From: Halorubrum sp. 48-1-W
GTDB taxonomy: Archaea > Halobacteriota > Halobacteria > Halobacteriales > Haloferacaceae
Direction of reading: 5' to 3'
Assembly (NCBI RefSeq): GCF_003287355.1
Contig: NZ_QMIM01000016.1
Coordinates: forward strand, 1-64,000
DNA: 64,000 bases
Within the stretch, counting starts at the first letter, position 1; every line of letters begins with the position of its first letter. The notes beneath the pieces are model-generated. The model did not search any database. It was not told the origin of the DNA and worked only from the letters and a program-made list of their open reading frames with translations. Positions 50,712 through 59,173 of this stretch are shown in pieces. The position numbers and the translations under genes are program-made.

Positions 50712-52649
50712 CTACTCCTCGTCGTCCTCGTCGTCGACGTCCTCGAAGTCGGCGTCGACGTACTCCTCGTCGTCGCCCGCACCGTTCGCCCCGGCGCCGC
50801 CGGGGCCGGCGCCGCCGGGGCCAGCGCCACCCATGCCACCGGGGCCGGCGCCACCCATGCCACCGGCGCCGCCCGCACCACCGGGACCGGCCTGTGCGGC
50901 CTGCTGTTGCTGGTACATCTGCTTGCCGATCTCCTGGAGCTGTTCGGAGAGCGCCTCGGTGACCGACTCGATCTCCTCGGTCTCGGCGTCCTCGTCCTCC
51001 AGCGTCTCCTCGACGTCCTCGATCGCAGCCTCGATGTCCGCGACGAGGTCGTCGTCGACGTTCTCCTCGTTCTCCTCGAGGAGGGTCTCCGCGCGCTGGA
51101 TCGCCGTCTCGGCCTCGTTGCGGGCCTCGATCCGCTCGCGGCGGGCCTCGTCCTCCTCGGCGTGCTTCTCGGCCTCCTCTTGCATCTGCTCGATCTCCTC
51201 GTCGGAGAGGCCGACGCCGCCCTCGATCGTGATCGACTCGGCGTTGCCGGAGCCCTGGTCTTCGGCCTCCACGTTAACGATCCCGTTCTCGTCGATGTTG
51301 AAGGAGACCTCGATCTGCGGGGTTCCGGCGGGCGCCGGGGGGATGCCCGACAGCTGGAACGCGCCGAGCAGCTCGTTCTCGTCGGCGATCTCGCGTTCCC
51401 CCTGGAAGACGCGGACGTTGACGGAGGTCTGGTTGTCCGCAGCGGTGGTGAACACCTTCGACTCCTCGGTGGGGATCGTGGTGTTCTTCTCGATGAGCCG
51501 CTCGAACAGGCCGCCCTTCACCTCGATGCCGAGCGAGAGCGGGGTGACGTCGAGCAGGACGATGTCGTCGACGTCGCCGGAGAGCACGCCGCCCTGGACC
51601 GCCGCGCCGAGCGCGACCGCCTCGTCAGGGTTGACGTTCTTCTTCGGCTCCTGGCCGACCAGTTCCTCGACCTTCGCCTGGACCTGCGGCATCCGGGTCG
51701 AACCGCCGACGAGGATGACCTCGTCGATGTCGCCCTTGTCGTAGCCGGCGTCGGCGAGCGCCCCTTCGGTCGGCTCGACGGTACGGTCGAGCAGGTCCGA
51801 GGTGAGGTTCTCGAAGGTGGCGCGCGTGACGGACTGCTCGAGGTGGACCGGGCCGCTGTCGGTCGCGGTGATGAAGGGGAGGTTGACCGTCGTCTCCTTC
51901 TTGTTCGACAGCTCGATCTTCGCCTCCTCGGCGGCGTCCTTCAGCCGCTGGAGCGCCTGTCGGTCCTCCCGTAAGTCGATCCCGTGGTTGTTCTCGAACT
52001 CCTCGGCGAGGTGGTCGATGAGCGCGTCGTCCCAGTCGTCGCCGCCGAGGTCGTTGTCTCCGTTCGTGGCGACGACCTCGTAGACGCCACCGCCCAGGTC
52101 GAGGACGCTCACGTCGAAGGTACCGCCGCCGAGGTCGTACACGAGGACGGTCTGGTCCGACTCGTCGTCGAGGCCGTACGCCATCGAGGCCGCGGTCGGC
52201 TCGTTGACGATCCGTTCGACCTCGAAGCCGGCGATCTCGCCGGCGTCCTTCGTCGCCTGCCGCTGTTTGTCGTTGAAGTAGGCGGGGACCGTGATCACGG
52301 CCTTCTCGACGTCGTCGCCGAGGTACTCCTCCGCGTCGCGTTTGATCTTCTGGAGGATCATCGCCGATATCTGCTCGGGGCTGTACTCGTCGTCCCCGAT
52401 CCCGACGGTGTAGTCCGCATCGCCCATGTGCCGTTTGATCGACTGGACCGTCCGGTCGGGGTTCTGGACGGCCTGGTTCTTCGCCGGCTTCCCGACGAGC
52501 CGCTCGCCGTCGTCGGAGAAGGCGACGACGGACGGCGTCGTCCGGTCGCCCTCCGCGTTCGCGATGATCTCGGGTTCGTCGCCCTCCATCACCGCGAAGG
52601 CGGAGTTGGTGGTACCGAGGTCGATACCCAGGATCTTGTTGGTCGCCAT
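50712..52649 (-). CDS. dnaK: DnaK chaperone (Hsp70)
   Basis: ATP-dependent chaperone. The 645 residues have the nucleotide-binding domain with [34 protein letters not shown] and a [10 protein letters not shown] loop, a substrate-binding domain ([13 protein letters not shown] onwards), and a helical lid ending in a Gly/Ala-rich tail with repeated GGAGPGG units. A TATA-like ctttaacc about 30 bases upstream of the ATG (52674-52681 on the plus strand, reverse) fits a leaderless transcript. grpE, often next to dnaK, is not in the window. Confidence 0.98.
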   Translation of the reverse strand: MATNKILGIDLGTTNSAFAVMEGDEPEIIANAEGDRTTPSVVAFSDDGERLVGKPAKNQAVQNPDRTVQSIKRHMGDADYTVGIGDDEYSPEQISAMILQKIKRDAEEYLGDDVEKAVITVPAYFNDKQRQATKDAGEIAGFEVERIVNEPTAASMAYGLDDESDQTVLVYDLGGGTFDVSVLDLGGGVYEVVATNGDNDLGGDDWDDALIDHLAEEFENNHGIDLREDRQALQRLKDAAEEAKIELSNKKETTVNLPFITATDSGPVHLEQSVTRATFENLTSDLLDRTVEPTEGALADAGYDKGDIDEVILVGGSTRMPQVQAKVEELVGQEPKKNVNPDEAVALGAAVQGGVLSGDVDDIVLLDVTPLSLGIEVKGGLFERLIEKNTTIPTEESKVFTTAADNQTSVNVRVFQGEREIADENELLGAFQLSGIPPAPAGTPQIEVSFNIDENGIVNVEAEDQGSGNAESITIEGGVGLSDEEIEQMQEEAEKHAEEDEARRERIEARNEAETAIQRAETLLEENEENVDDDLVADIEAAIEDVEETLEDEDAETEEIESVTEALSEQLQEIGKQMYQQQQAAQAGPGGAGGAGGMGGAGPGGMGGAGPGGAGPGGAGANGAGDDEEYVDADFEDVDDEDDEE

Positions 52650-52827
52650 CTTGCCTACGAATACCGGCTTGTGTCGGTTAAAGGTTACTAGACGCCCCGA
52701 TACCGATATCGACCCGATACCGCTTACGTCGGGCGTTTTCCTCGATCGTGGTAGCCACTCACATCGATGTCTTTATACTGACCCGCAAGCCCAGCCGGAG
52801 CGACGACGGTCGGGGCGTTCAGTCGAT

Positions 52828-53472
52828 TCAGATCCCCGAGACGAGGTCCTCGAGCACCCCAACCGGGTCGTCCGCCTTGGCGACGCCTGACGCGAGGAGG
52901 ACGCCGGACGCGCCGAGGTCGGCCGCCGCGTCCACGTCGTCGCCGGTGGAGACGCCGGCCCCGCAGAGCACGTCGACGTCGGGGTCGACCTCCTCGGCGG
53001 CTGTGACCGCGTCCTCGACGATGCCGGGGTCGGCCGTCGCGACGGAGACGTCGCCGCCGATGAGCTCCGGCGGCTCGACGGCGACCGCGTCGGGCGAGAG
53101 CGCCGCGGCCGCGGCGACCTGCGCCGGGTTGTTCGCACAGACGATCGTCTCCAGGTCGGCCCGTTCGGCCGCCCGGACGGAGCCGTCGACGTCGGCGAGC
53201 TTCAGCCGGTTCTCCGAGTGGTTGATGAGCGTCCCCTCGGCCCCGTTTTCGGCGACCGCCTCCGCCAGCGTCGAGCCGGTGTACGAGCCGTGCGCGTTCG
53301 GCGAGACGTGTTGAGCCCACGTCTCGACGTCCGTCTCCGCGACGCGTGCGAGGTCGGCGGCCTGTGGCGAGACGGCGATCCGCGCGCCGGACGTCTCGGC
53401 GACGTCGCGGGCGGCGGTCGCGACCTCGATCGGATCACAGGGATACGCCTTGAGGTTCACCAGGATGAACAT
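52828..53472 (-). CDS. tpiA: Triosephosphate isomerase
   Basis: Interconverts DHAP and glyceraldehyde 3-phosphate. The 214 residues are the short archaeal form. The lysine is in VNLKAYP (about residue 8), the general acid His in LINHSENR, and the catalytic Glu in [11 protein letters not shown]. The phosphate loop is [11 protein letters not shown] and [11 protein letters not shown]. It diverges from the DICT gene across a tandem repeat. No other glycolytic gene adjoins it. Confidence 0.96.
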   Translation of the reverse strand: MFILVNLKAYPCDPIEVATAARDVAETSGARIAVSPQAADLARVAETDVETWAQHVSPNAHGSYTGSTLAEAVAENGAEGTLINHSENRLKLADVDGSVRAAERADLETIVCANNPAQVAAAAALSPDAVAVEPPELIGGDVSVATADPGIVEDAVTAAEEVDPDVDVLCGAGVSTGDDVDAAADLGASGVLLASGVAKADDPVGVLEDLVSGI

Positions 53473-53512
53473 ACCCGGGGTAACGTGCGGGACCGCAAAT
53501 ACCTTCGTGGTT

Positions 53513-53567
53513 GCTCCGGTGACTCCCTGATCGCTCCGGTGACTTCCTGATCGCTCCGGTTCCCCGG
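53513..53567. repeat. 19-20-bp tandem repeat between tpiA and the DICT gene
   Basis: tgctccggtgactccctgatc and cgctccggtgacttcctgatc, plus a partial third copy cgctccggttcccc, lie upstream of both divergent genes. Confidence 0.8.
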
Positions 53568-53633
53568 AGTAACACTATTAACCCGCGAGGAATACCGACA
53601 GACGAACCCGCGTCACGACGGGTCGAATATCGC

Positions 53634-54449
53634 ATGTCGCTCATCGAGATAATTTCCGGCGTCGAGGCCCGCGAAGCCACGCTGACGGTGTTCGATCCGG
53701 ACCCGGAGGTCGCGTCGACGCTCGCGGAGCACTTCGCCGACCGTAACCTCCGGGTGGTCGCCGAGCCGGCGGCGGACGGCCCGACGGGATACGCCGTGCT
53801 CTCTCGCGACGGCGAGTTCGTGACCGCGACCGCGATAGCCGACCTCCTGCCCGACGCCGACGACGCCGGTTCGGCCGGTGACGACCGCGCGGACCGCCTC
53901 GACACCGACGATGCCGACCACGCCGACGGGTCGACCGGAGCGAGCGACGGACCGACCCCTCGGCGAGTCGGTCGACCGGTCCTCGATCACCTCGAGGAGA
54001 CCCTGTTCACCTCCTACTCCCGATCGGACATGGTCGCCGCCTCCCGCGAGATAGAGGACCGGGCGTGGCGCGTCGGGGACGGCGAACTCCACGCGGGGTT
54101 CCAGACGCTCGACGTGCTGGCCGGCGAGTCGAACACGTACGACAGGCTCAGCGGAAAGGACCGCCTCGAGGTCCACGCCTACGCCGCCGCGGAGGGCGAC
54201 GCCCCCGAATCGGCGAACTTCACCCTTCACATCGGCCGAACCGCCGAGATCCGCGAGACGTGGTTCGTCGCCTACGACGGCGGCGGGTTCGACGGCGCGA
54301 AGTGCGTGCTACTCGCCGAGGAGCGCGAGCCCGGGCGGTTCTACGGCTTCTGGAGCTACGACCCCGACACGGTCGATCGGGTCGTCGACTACTTGACCGG
54401 ACGGTACTGGGGGTCGGAACACCGGGACGAAGACGACGCCACCGCCTGA
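53634..54449 (+). CDS. DICT-domain sensory protein
   Basis: A 271-residue protein. Residues about 1-75 start MSLIEIISGVEAREATLTVFDPDPE. An acidic insert follows (about 75-110), then LDHLEETLFTSYSRSDMVAASREIEDRAWRVGDGELHAGFQ, which is the core of the DICT domain, a haloarchaeal sensory module found next to kinases and Bat-type regulators. The C-terminal half ends GFWSYDPDTVDRVVDYLTGRYW. It directly precedes the Bat-type regulator (95 bases), so they likely act together. A TATA-like ctattaacc occurs at about 53575. Confidence 0.82.
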   Translation: MSLIEIISGVEAREATLTVFDPDPEVASTLAEHFADRNLRVVAEPAADGPTGYAVLSRDGEFVTATAIADLLPDADDAGSAGDDRADRLDTDDADHADGSTGASDGPTPRRVGRPVLDHLEETLFTSYSRSDMVAASREIEDRAWRVGDGELHAGFQTLDVLAGESNTYDRLSGKDRLEVHAYAAAEGDAPESANFTLHIGRTAEIRETWFVAYDGGGFDGAKCVLLAEEREPGRFYGFWSYDPDTVDRVVDYLTGRYWGSEHRDEDDATA

Positions 54450-54544
54450 GTCGGCACCTCCCCGTCCCGAGGGCGTGTATCCGCCGCGAGCGCCGTCGGC
54501 GATCGGTCGATGTCTTGAACCGGGCCGGCGTTCAACGGCGAGTG

Positions 54545-57484
54545 ATGACCACCGAGTCGAGCACGCCGTCCCCCTCGCGGCTGCTACTGGTCGGGGACGC
54601 GACGTGGACCGAGCCGTTCGCCGACGCGCTGGAGACCGATCTCGGAGCGACGGTTCGGGCGGTCCCGACCGAAACACACGCGCTCGAAGCGATCCGAACG
54701 CGACGACCGGACGCCGTCGTCACCACACATCGACTCCCCGAGACCTCCGGGGTGGACCTGCTCCGGTCGATCCGTGACCGGGACGCGACGCTTCCCGTGA
54801 TCGTGGCGACCGCGTCCGGGAGCGAGGCGCTCGCGAGCGAGGCCATCGCCGCCGGAGTCAGCGACTACGTGCGTCTGGATCCCGACGGCGACCCGGTTCA
54901 CTGCCTCCTCGAGCGAACCGAGACCGTCGTCGAGACGGCCCGTCACGACCGCGCTCGGCACGACCGTGCCAGACAGTTCGACGCGATCTTTCGCGACCCT
55001 CGGACCGCGACGTGGGTGCTCGACGCCGACGGCACCGTGGATCGGATGAACCGGACCGCCCGCGAGCTGTCGGGCGGGCGTGACGGGAGCGACGCGACCG
55101 TCCCCGCCGAGTCGGCCGAAAGCGCGGCCGTCCCCCTCTGGGAGCTACCCCGCTGGTCCGACACCGATCGCGTTCGGGGGGACGTCCGACAGGTAGTCGA
55201 GACCGCACTCGAGGGCGAGTTCGGGAACGCGGTCGTCATCCGCGGTTCCGACCGTCGAGTCGCGGGTGGGGCCGGAGACGACCACGGGAACGGCGGAGAC
55301 GACCGCGCCGTGGTCGAACTGTCCGCGCGTCCGATCACCGACGACCGGGGCGAGTTGGTCTCCGTCGTCGTCGAGGGCGTCGACATCACGGACCACGCCG
55401 ACGTGGAACGCGACCTCCGTCGGTCCGAGGAACTCCATCGAGTCACGCTCAACAACATGACCGACACGGTCCTCATCACGGACGAGGACGGCGAGTACAC
55501 CTACGTCTGCCCGAACGTTCACTTCATCTTCGGATACACGGCCGGGGAGATCCGCGAACTCGGCACCATCGACGACCTCCTCGGCGAGGACCTCTTCGAC
55601 CGGGAAGTCCTCGCCGAGTCGGGCGTGTTGAAGAACATCGAGTGTACGGTGACGGACAACACGGGTCGCGAACACGCGCTCTTAGTCAACGTCCGGGAGG
55701 TGTCCATCCACGACGGGACGCTCCTGTACAGCTGTCGTGACGTCACCGAACGCAAACAGCGAGAACGGGCGCTCGCGACGCTCCAGGACACGGCACGCGA
55801 GTTCCTGTACGCCGGAACCGACGAGGAGATCGCTCGACGCGTCACGGCGGACGCGCCGGACGTGCTCGGGCTCGAGGCCGGCGCGGTGTACCGCTTCGAC
55901 CCCGACGCCAACGTGCTCCGCCCGGTCGCGTACTCCGCCGGGATGCGGGAGGTCCACGGACCGCCATCGCCGATCGACGCCGACGGGAGGACGCTCGTTG
56001 GCCACACGTTCGTCGAGGACGAGCGGCTGTTCCTCGACGACGTCCACGCCGACGACCGGCTCGCGGACCGGTCGACCGACCTCCGGAGTGCCGCGTTCGT
56101 TCCGCTGGGCGGACACGGCGTGTTCGTCGCCGGGACGACGGAAACCGGCGTGTTCGACGAGGTGACCCGCGAGCTCGCCGACCTGCTCGCGGCGACCGCC
56201 GAGGCCGCGTTCGACCGTATCGGCCGCGAGGAGCGGCTCCGCGAACAGGACCGTGAGCTACAACAGCGAAACGACCGTCTCACGGCGTTGAACCGCATCA
56301 ACGAGACGATCCGGGAGGTCGACGGTGCGCTCGTTCGCGCGGGGACCCGCGAGGAGATGGAACACGCGGTCTGTGAGTTATTGACCGGCGAGGACCGCTT
56401 TCGGTTCGCGTGGATCGGGTCGACGGACGCGGCCGGCGGGAGCCTCACCCCGCGGGCGTGGGCCGGCACGGACCGCGGCTACCTCGACGACCGATCCGTC
56501 CCGCTGACCGACGACGGCGGCGAACCGGCCGGACGGACCGCGTCGACCGGGGAGGTGACCGTCGTCGGGAACGTTCCGGGCGGACTCCGCGAGGAGGAGT
56601 GGCGAAAAGCCGCGGTCGCGCGCGACTACCTGTCCGTGATCAGCGTCCCCCTCGTCTACAACGATCTGACGTACGGCGTCCTCACCGTCTACGCAGCGGA
56701 GCGGGAGGCGTTCTCCGGGATGGTCCGGGAGGTGTTCGCGGAGCTCGGCGAGACGATCGCCTCCGCGATGGGCGCGATAGAACGGAAGAACGCCCTGCTG
56801 ACGACGTCGACGACGCGAGTCGAGTTCGCCGTCGAGGACCCGTCGTTTCTCCTCTCGCGGCTGGCGCGTGCCGCCTCGTGTACGGTGGCGTATCAGGGTG
56901 GCGCACGCCAGACGGCAGCCGGGAGCTACGTCTTCGTCGACGTGGACGGGGCGACCGTCGAGTCGGTCACAGCGGTCGCACGGGGGCTCCTCGTGGTGGA
57001 GTCGGTCAAGGAGATCAACGCGACGGAGACGGGGGGCGTGTTACGGCTACGGCTCTCACGGCCGTTCCTCGCACAGGAACTGGCCGACCACGGGGTTCTG
57101 TTTCACGGCGCGTCCGCCACGCCGACGTCGACGAGCATCGTCGTCGACGTCCCCGACAGCGCCGACGTCTCGCGGATCGGCCGGCTCCTGGAGGAGCGAT
57201 TCGGGGAGACACAGCTCGTCTCGAAGCGCACCCGGGACCGCACGGCCGACCGCGACCTCCACTCACGGTTCCTCGGCGAGGTGACCGAGCGACAGCTCGA
57301 GGTGATCCAGACCGCGTACTACGCCGGGTTCTTCGAATCCCCGCGGGAGCGCTCCGGGGAGGAGATCGCCGAGACGCTCGAGATCTCTCCGTCCGCGTTC
57401 TACCGACACGCCCGTACCGTCCAGCGAAAACTGTTCTCCACGCTCTTCGAGGAACGGAACGTCGACGGCGCCGGCCCGACGTAG
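54545..57484 (+). CDS. Bat-type multidomain transcriptional regulator
   Basis: A 979-residue regulator. An N-terminal receiver-like domain (about 10-125) lacks the usual phosphoacceptor Asp (VVTTHRLPE where VVLLD is expected). Next come a PAS-like region (about 150-290), a PAS domain with RKQRERALATLQDTAREFLYAG in the C-terminal linker (about 300-420), GAF domains (about 420-565 and 590-720), and the bacterio-opsin activator domain (about 750-900). A helix-turn-helix, ERQLEVIQTAYYAGFFESPRERSGEEIAETLEISPSAFYRHART, ends it. It would sense redox or light and activate genes nearby, possibly the rubrerythrin-like gene. Confidence 0.9.
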   Translation: MTTESSTPSPSRLLLVGDATWTEPFADALETDLGATVRAVPTETHALEAIRTRRPDAVVTTHRLPETSGVDLLRSIRDRDATLPVIVATASGSEALASEAIAAGVSDYVRLDPDGDPVHCLLERTETVVETARHDRARHDRARQFDAIFRDPRTATWVLDADGTVDRMNRTARELSGGRDGSDATVPAESAESAAVPLWELPRWSDTDRVRGDVRQVVETALEGEFGNAVVIRGSDRRVAGGAGDDHGNGGDDRAVVELSARPITDDRGELVSVVVEGVDITDHADVERDLRRSEELHRVTLNNMTDTVLITDEDGEYTYVCPNVHFIFGYTAGEIRELGTIDDLLGEDLFDREVLAESGVLKNIECTVTDNTGREHALLVNVREVSIHDGTLLYSCRDVTERKQRERALATLQDTAREFLYAGTDEEIARRVTADAPDVLGLEAGAVYRFDPDANVLRPVAYSAGMREVHGPPSPIDADGRTLVGHTFVEDERLFLDDVHADDRLADRSTDLRSAAFVPLGGHGVFVAGTTETGVFDEVTRELADLLAATAEAAFDRIGREERLREQDRELQQRNDRLTALNRINETIREVDGALVRAGTREEMEHAVCELLTGEDRFRFAWIGSTDAAGGSLTPRAWAGTDRGYLDDRSVPLTDDGGEPAGRTASTGEVTVVGNVPGGLREEEWRKAAVARDYLSVISVPLVYNDLTYGVLTVYAAEREAFSGMVREVFAELGETIASAMGAIERKNALLTTSTTRVEFAVEDPSFLLSRLARAASCTVAYQGGARQTAAGSYVFVDVDGATVESVTAVARGLLVVESVKEINATETGGVLRLRLSRPFLAQELADHGVLFHGASATPTSTSIVVDVPDSADVSRIGRLLEERFGETQLVSKRTRDRTADRDLHSRFLGEVTERQLEVIQTAYYAGFFESPRERSGEEIAETLEISPSAFYRHARTVQRKLFSTLFEERNVDGAGPT

Positions 57485-57531
57485 GGTTCAATATTCAACC
57501 ACGTGAACACGAAAGGGTTGAATACTGAACC
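57485..57531. promoter_or_regulatory. 16-bp inverted repeat downstream of the Bat-type gene
   Basis: ggttcaatattcaacc (57485-57500) and ggttgaatactgaacc (57516-57531) are complementary in inverted orientation with one mismatch, and are separated by 15 bases. The site lies between the Bat-type gene and the small rubrerythrin-like gene. It could be an operator bound by the Bat-type protein or a terminator hairpin; both are inference. Confidence 0.55.
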
Positions 57532-57595
57532 ACACGCTACTCGGAGGCCCACGGCTACCGTCCGGTAGAGCATCCGAACGGTGCTCACGTATACA

Positions 57596-57733
57596 ATGAG
57601 AGACGTGACCCAAGACGCCGGGAGAGCAGCGTACGAGTGTTTCGATTGCGGGACCGTCGTCGTCGGGACGAATCCGGGGACCTGTCCCGAGTGCGAGAGC
57701 ACGATGCGGAACCGCCGGACTCCGCTCGAGTAG
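57596..57733 (+). CDS. Short rubrerythrin-like zinc-ribbon protein
   Basis: A 45-residue protein too short for most gene calls. It reads MRDVTQDAGRAAYECFDCGT, then a second pair of cysteines in CPECES, and ends MRNRRTPLE. The CxxC-x(14)-CxxC spacing is that of the rubredoxin-like domain of rubrerythrin, as found in haloarchaeal 'rubrerythrin-like' small proteins. The iron-binding helical part of rubrerythrin is missing. It is probably a metal-binding or redox accessory to the preceding regulator. Confidence 0.8.
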   Translation: MRDVTQDAGRAAYECFDCGTVVVGTNPGTCPECESTMRNRRTPLE

Positions 57734-57737
57734 GGGC

Positions 57738-58262
57738 CTAGTCCTTCCGTTTGACGACGTCGCCGAGCGTCATCGTGCCCGCGTCGTTCGACTCCCAGTC
57801 GGCGTCGACCTCCTCGCCCTCGACGAGCGAGACGTCGAGCGCGCGCTCGAGCTTCCGCTGGATCTCGTCGGTGGGGAGGGTGTCGCCGCGCTCGAGTTTC
57901 CGGATCAGGCTCGCCTTCTCGTTGAGGTCGTCCGCGAGCTCTTCCTGGCTCAGTCCCTTCGACTCCCGGCCCTGCCGGATCCGGTCGTCGTAGTCGGTGG
58001 CGATCTCCTCCATGTCGTCGAACATGTCGCGGCGACGCTGTGACCCGCCCGAGGAGCCGCCGGAGCCGCTGGAACCCCCCGAGGACGAGGGGGTGCCCGA
58101 ACTGGAGCTCGTCGAGTACTTGCTCCCCGCCGAACTGCTCGGCTCCTCGCGGACCTCCGTGCCGAAGTCCGTACAGGAGCTACACAGCTCCAACTCGGCG
58201 CCTTCGACCTTCGTCGTCGTCAGGGAGGCCTGCTCGGCACCACACATTTCACACTGGGGCAT
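57738..58262 (-). CDS. mbf1: Archaeal multiprotein bridging factor aMBF1
   Basis: A 174-residue protein. The N-terminal zinc ribbon is MPQCEMCGAEQ and ELCSSC; a Ser/Gly-rich linker (about 45-75) follows, then the Cro-like helix-turn-helix with KGLSQEELADDLNEKASLIRKLERGDTLPTDE. It links transcription regulators or ribosomes in archaea; aMBF1 is reported to interact with the 30S subunit. The ATG is at 58262. It converges with the rubrerythrin-like gene. Confidence 0.94.
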   Translation of the reverse strand: MPQCEMCGAEQASLTTTKVEGAELELCSSCTDFGTEVREEPSSSAGSKYSTSSSSGTPSSSGGSSGSGGSSGGSQRRRDMFDDMEEIATDYDDRIRQGRESKGLSQEELADDLNEKASLIRKLERGDTLPTDEIQRKLERALDVSLVEGEEVDADWESNDAGTMTLGDVVKRKD

Positions 58263-58377
58263 ATGCGGGGCTAACACAGCCGGTCGTATAAAGGGTGCGC
58301 CGCCACCGTCCGATCCCCACGACCGGGACCGTGTGTCGCCGTAACAATCATATGAACCCGTGCTATATCCAGACCCA

Positions 58378-59064
58378 GTGGCATCCCGACAGGGCGGGCC
58401 GGGGAGTGCCGATACACCCCGTCCCGGATCGACGGAGCGTCGCACCACGTCCACGACCGCGTCGCCGGATCGTACGCGACGGGCGCCGACGGCCGGTTCC
58501 CTCGCGTCGGAACCGCGGGGCGCCCGACCCGCGGTCGCCCGATCGCCGGAGGACCCTCCCCTCCGCGACCCGAGTTTGTACGCGCTCACGGACCACTTCC
58601 GGAAACGGCTCCACCAGCCCGGGAGATACGTCTCCACGCGGACCGTCACCGACGCGATCCGCAGCGGGCAACTCCGCTGGAACCGGACCGACGGCTGGCG
58701 GTTCGCGCTCGTCGAGGGTGGGATCCGGTTCGTCGTCGTCGTGAGCGACACCGAGACCGCCTCGCCGGTCGTCGTCACGGGGTGGACCGAGGTGGCGGAC
58801 CGCGAGGCCGCCCTCGAGGCGGGACGGTTCGACCCGGTCGACGTCGACACCATCGCCCTGCGGGCCGCGCTCAGCGAGGCGGCGGCGGCGATCCCCGACC
58901 GGATCCGCCCCCGCGCGGTCACGCGTCCGTTCGTCGTCGGCGGACACCGCCTGGAGACCGACCCCGGCGAACCGTTCGTCCGGTGTGTCGACTGCGGCTG
59001 CCGGTTCCGGTCGAAGGACGCGATCACCTCGCGACGCTGTCACGGGCCGTCGCCCGGACGATAG
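58378..59064 (+). CDS. Haloarchaeal protein with C-terminal zinc ribbon, unknown function
   Basis: A 228-residue protein from the GTG at 58378 (MASRQGGPGSADTPRP). A TATA-like aatcatatg at about 58346-58354 lies 27 bases before; a GTG at 58360 is also possible. The first 60 residues are disordered. Residues about 70-205 form a domain with LYALTDHFRKRLHQPGRY and GWRFALVEGGIRFVVVVS. The C-terminus is a zinc-ribbon-like CVDCGC...CHG. I do not recognise the family. It precedes the helicase gene by 109 bases. Confidence 0.68.
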   Translation: MASRQGGPGSADTPRPGSTERRTTSTTASPDRTRRAPTAGSLASEPRGARPAVARSPEDPPLRDPSLYALTDHFRKRLHQPGRYVSTRTVTDAIRSGQLRWNRTDGWRFALVEGGIRFVVVVSDTETASPVVVTGWTEVADREAALEAGRFDPVDVDTIALRAALSEAAAAIPDRIRPRAVTRPFVVGGHRLETDPGEPFVRCVDCGCRFRSKDAITSRRCHGPSPGR

Positions 59065-59173
59065 ACGGCGACCGTCCCACGGTCCGCCGGCTCGACCCCG
59101 TGACCGTGGTCCGCGTGGTCTCGACGGTCCGGTGACGCTACCCATTTCAGCGTCGCTGTCGAACCGGGAAGTG

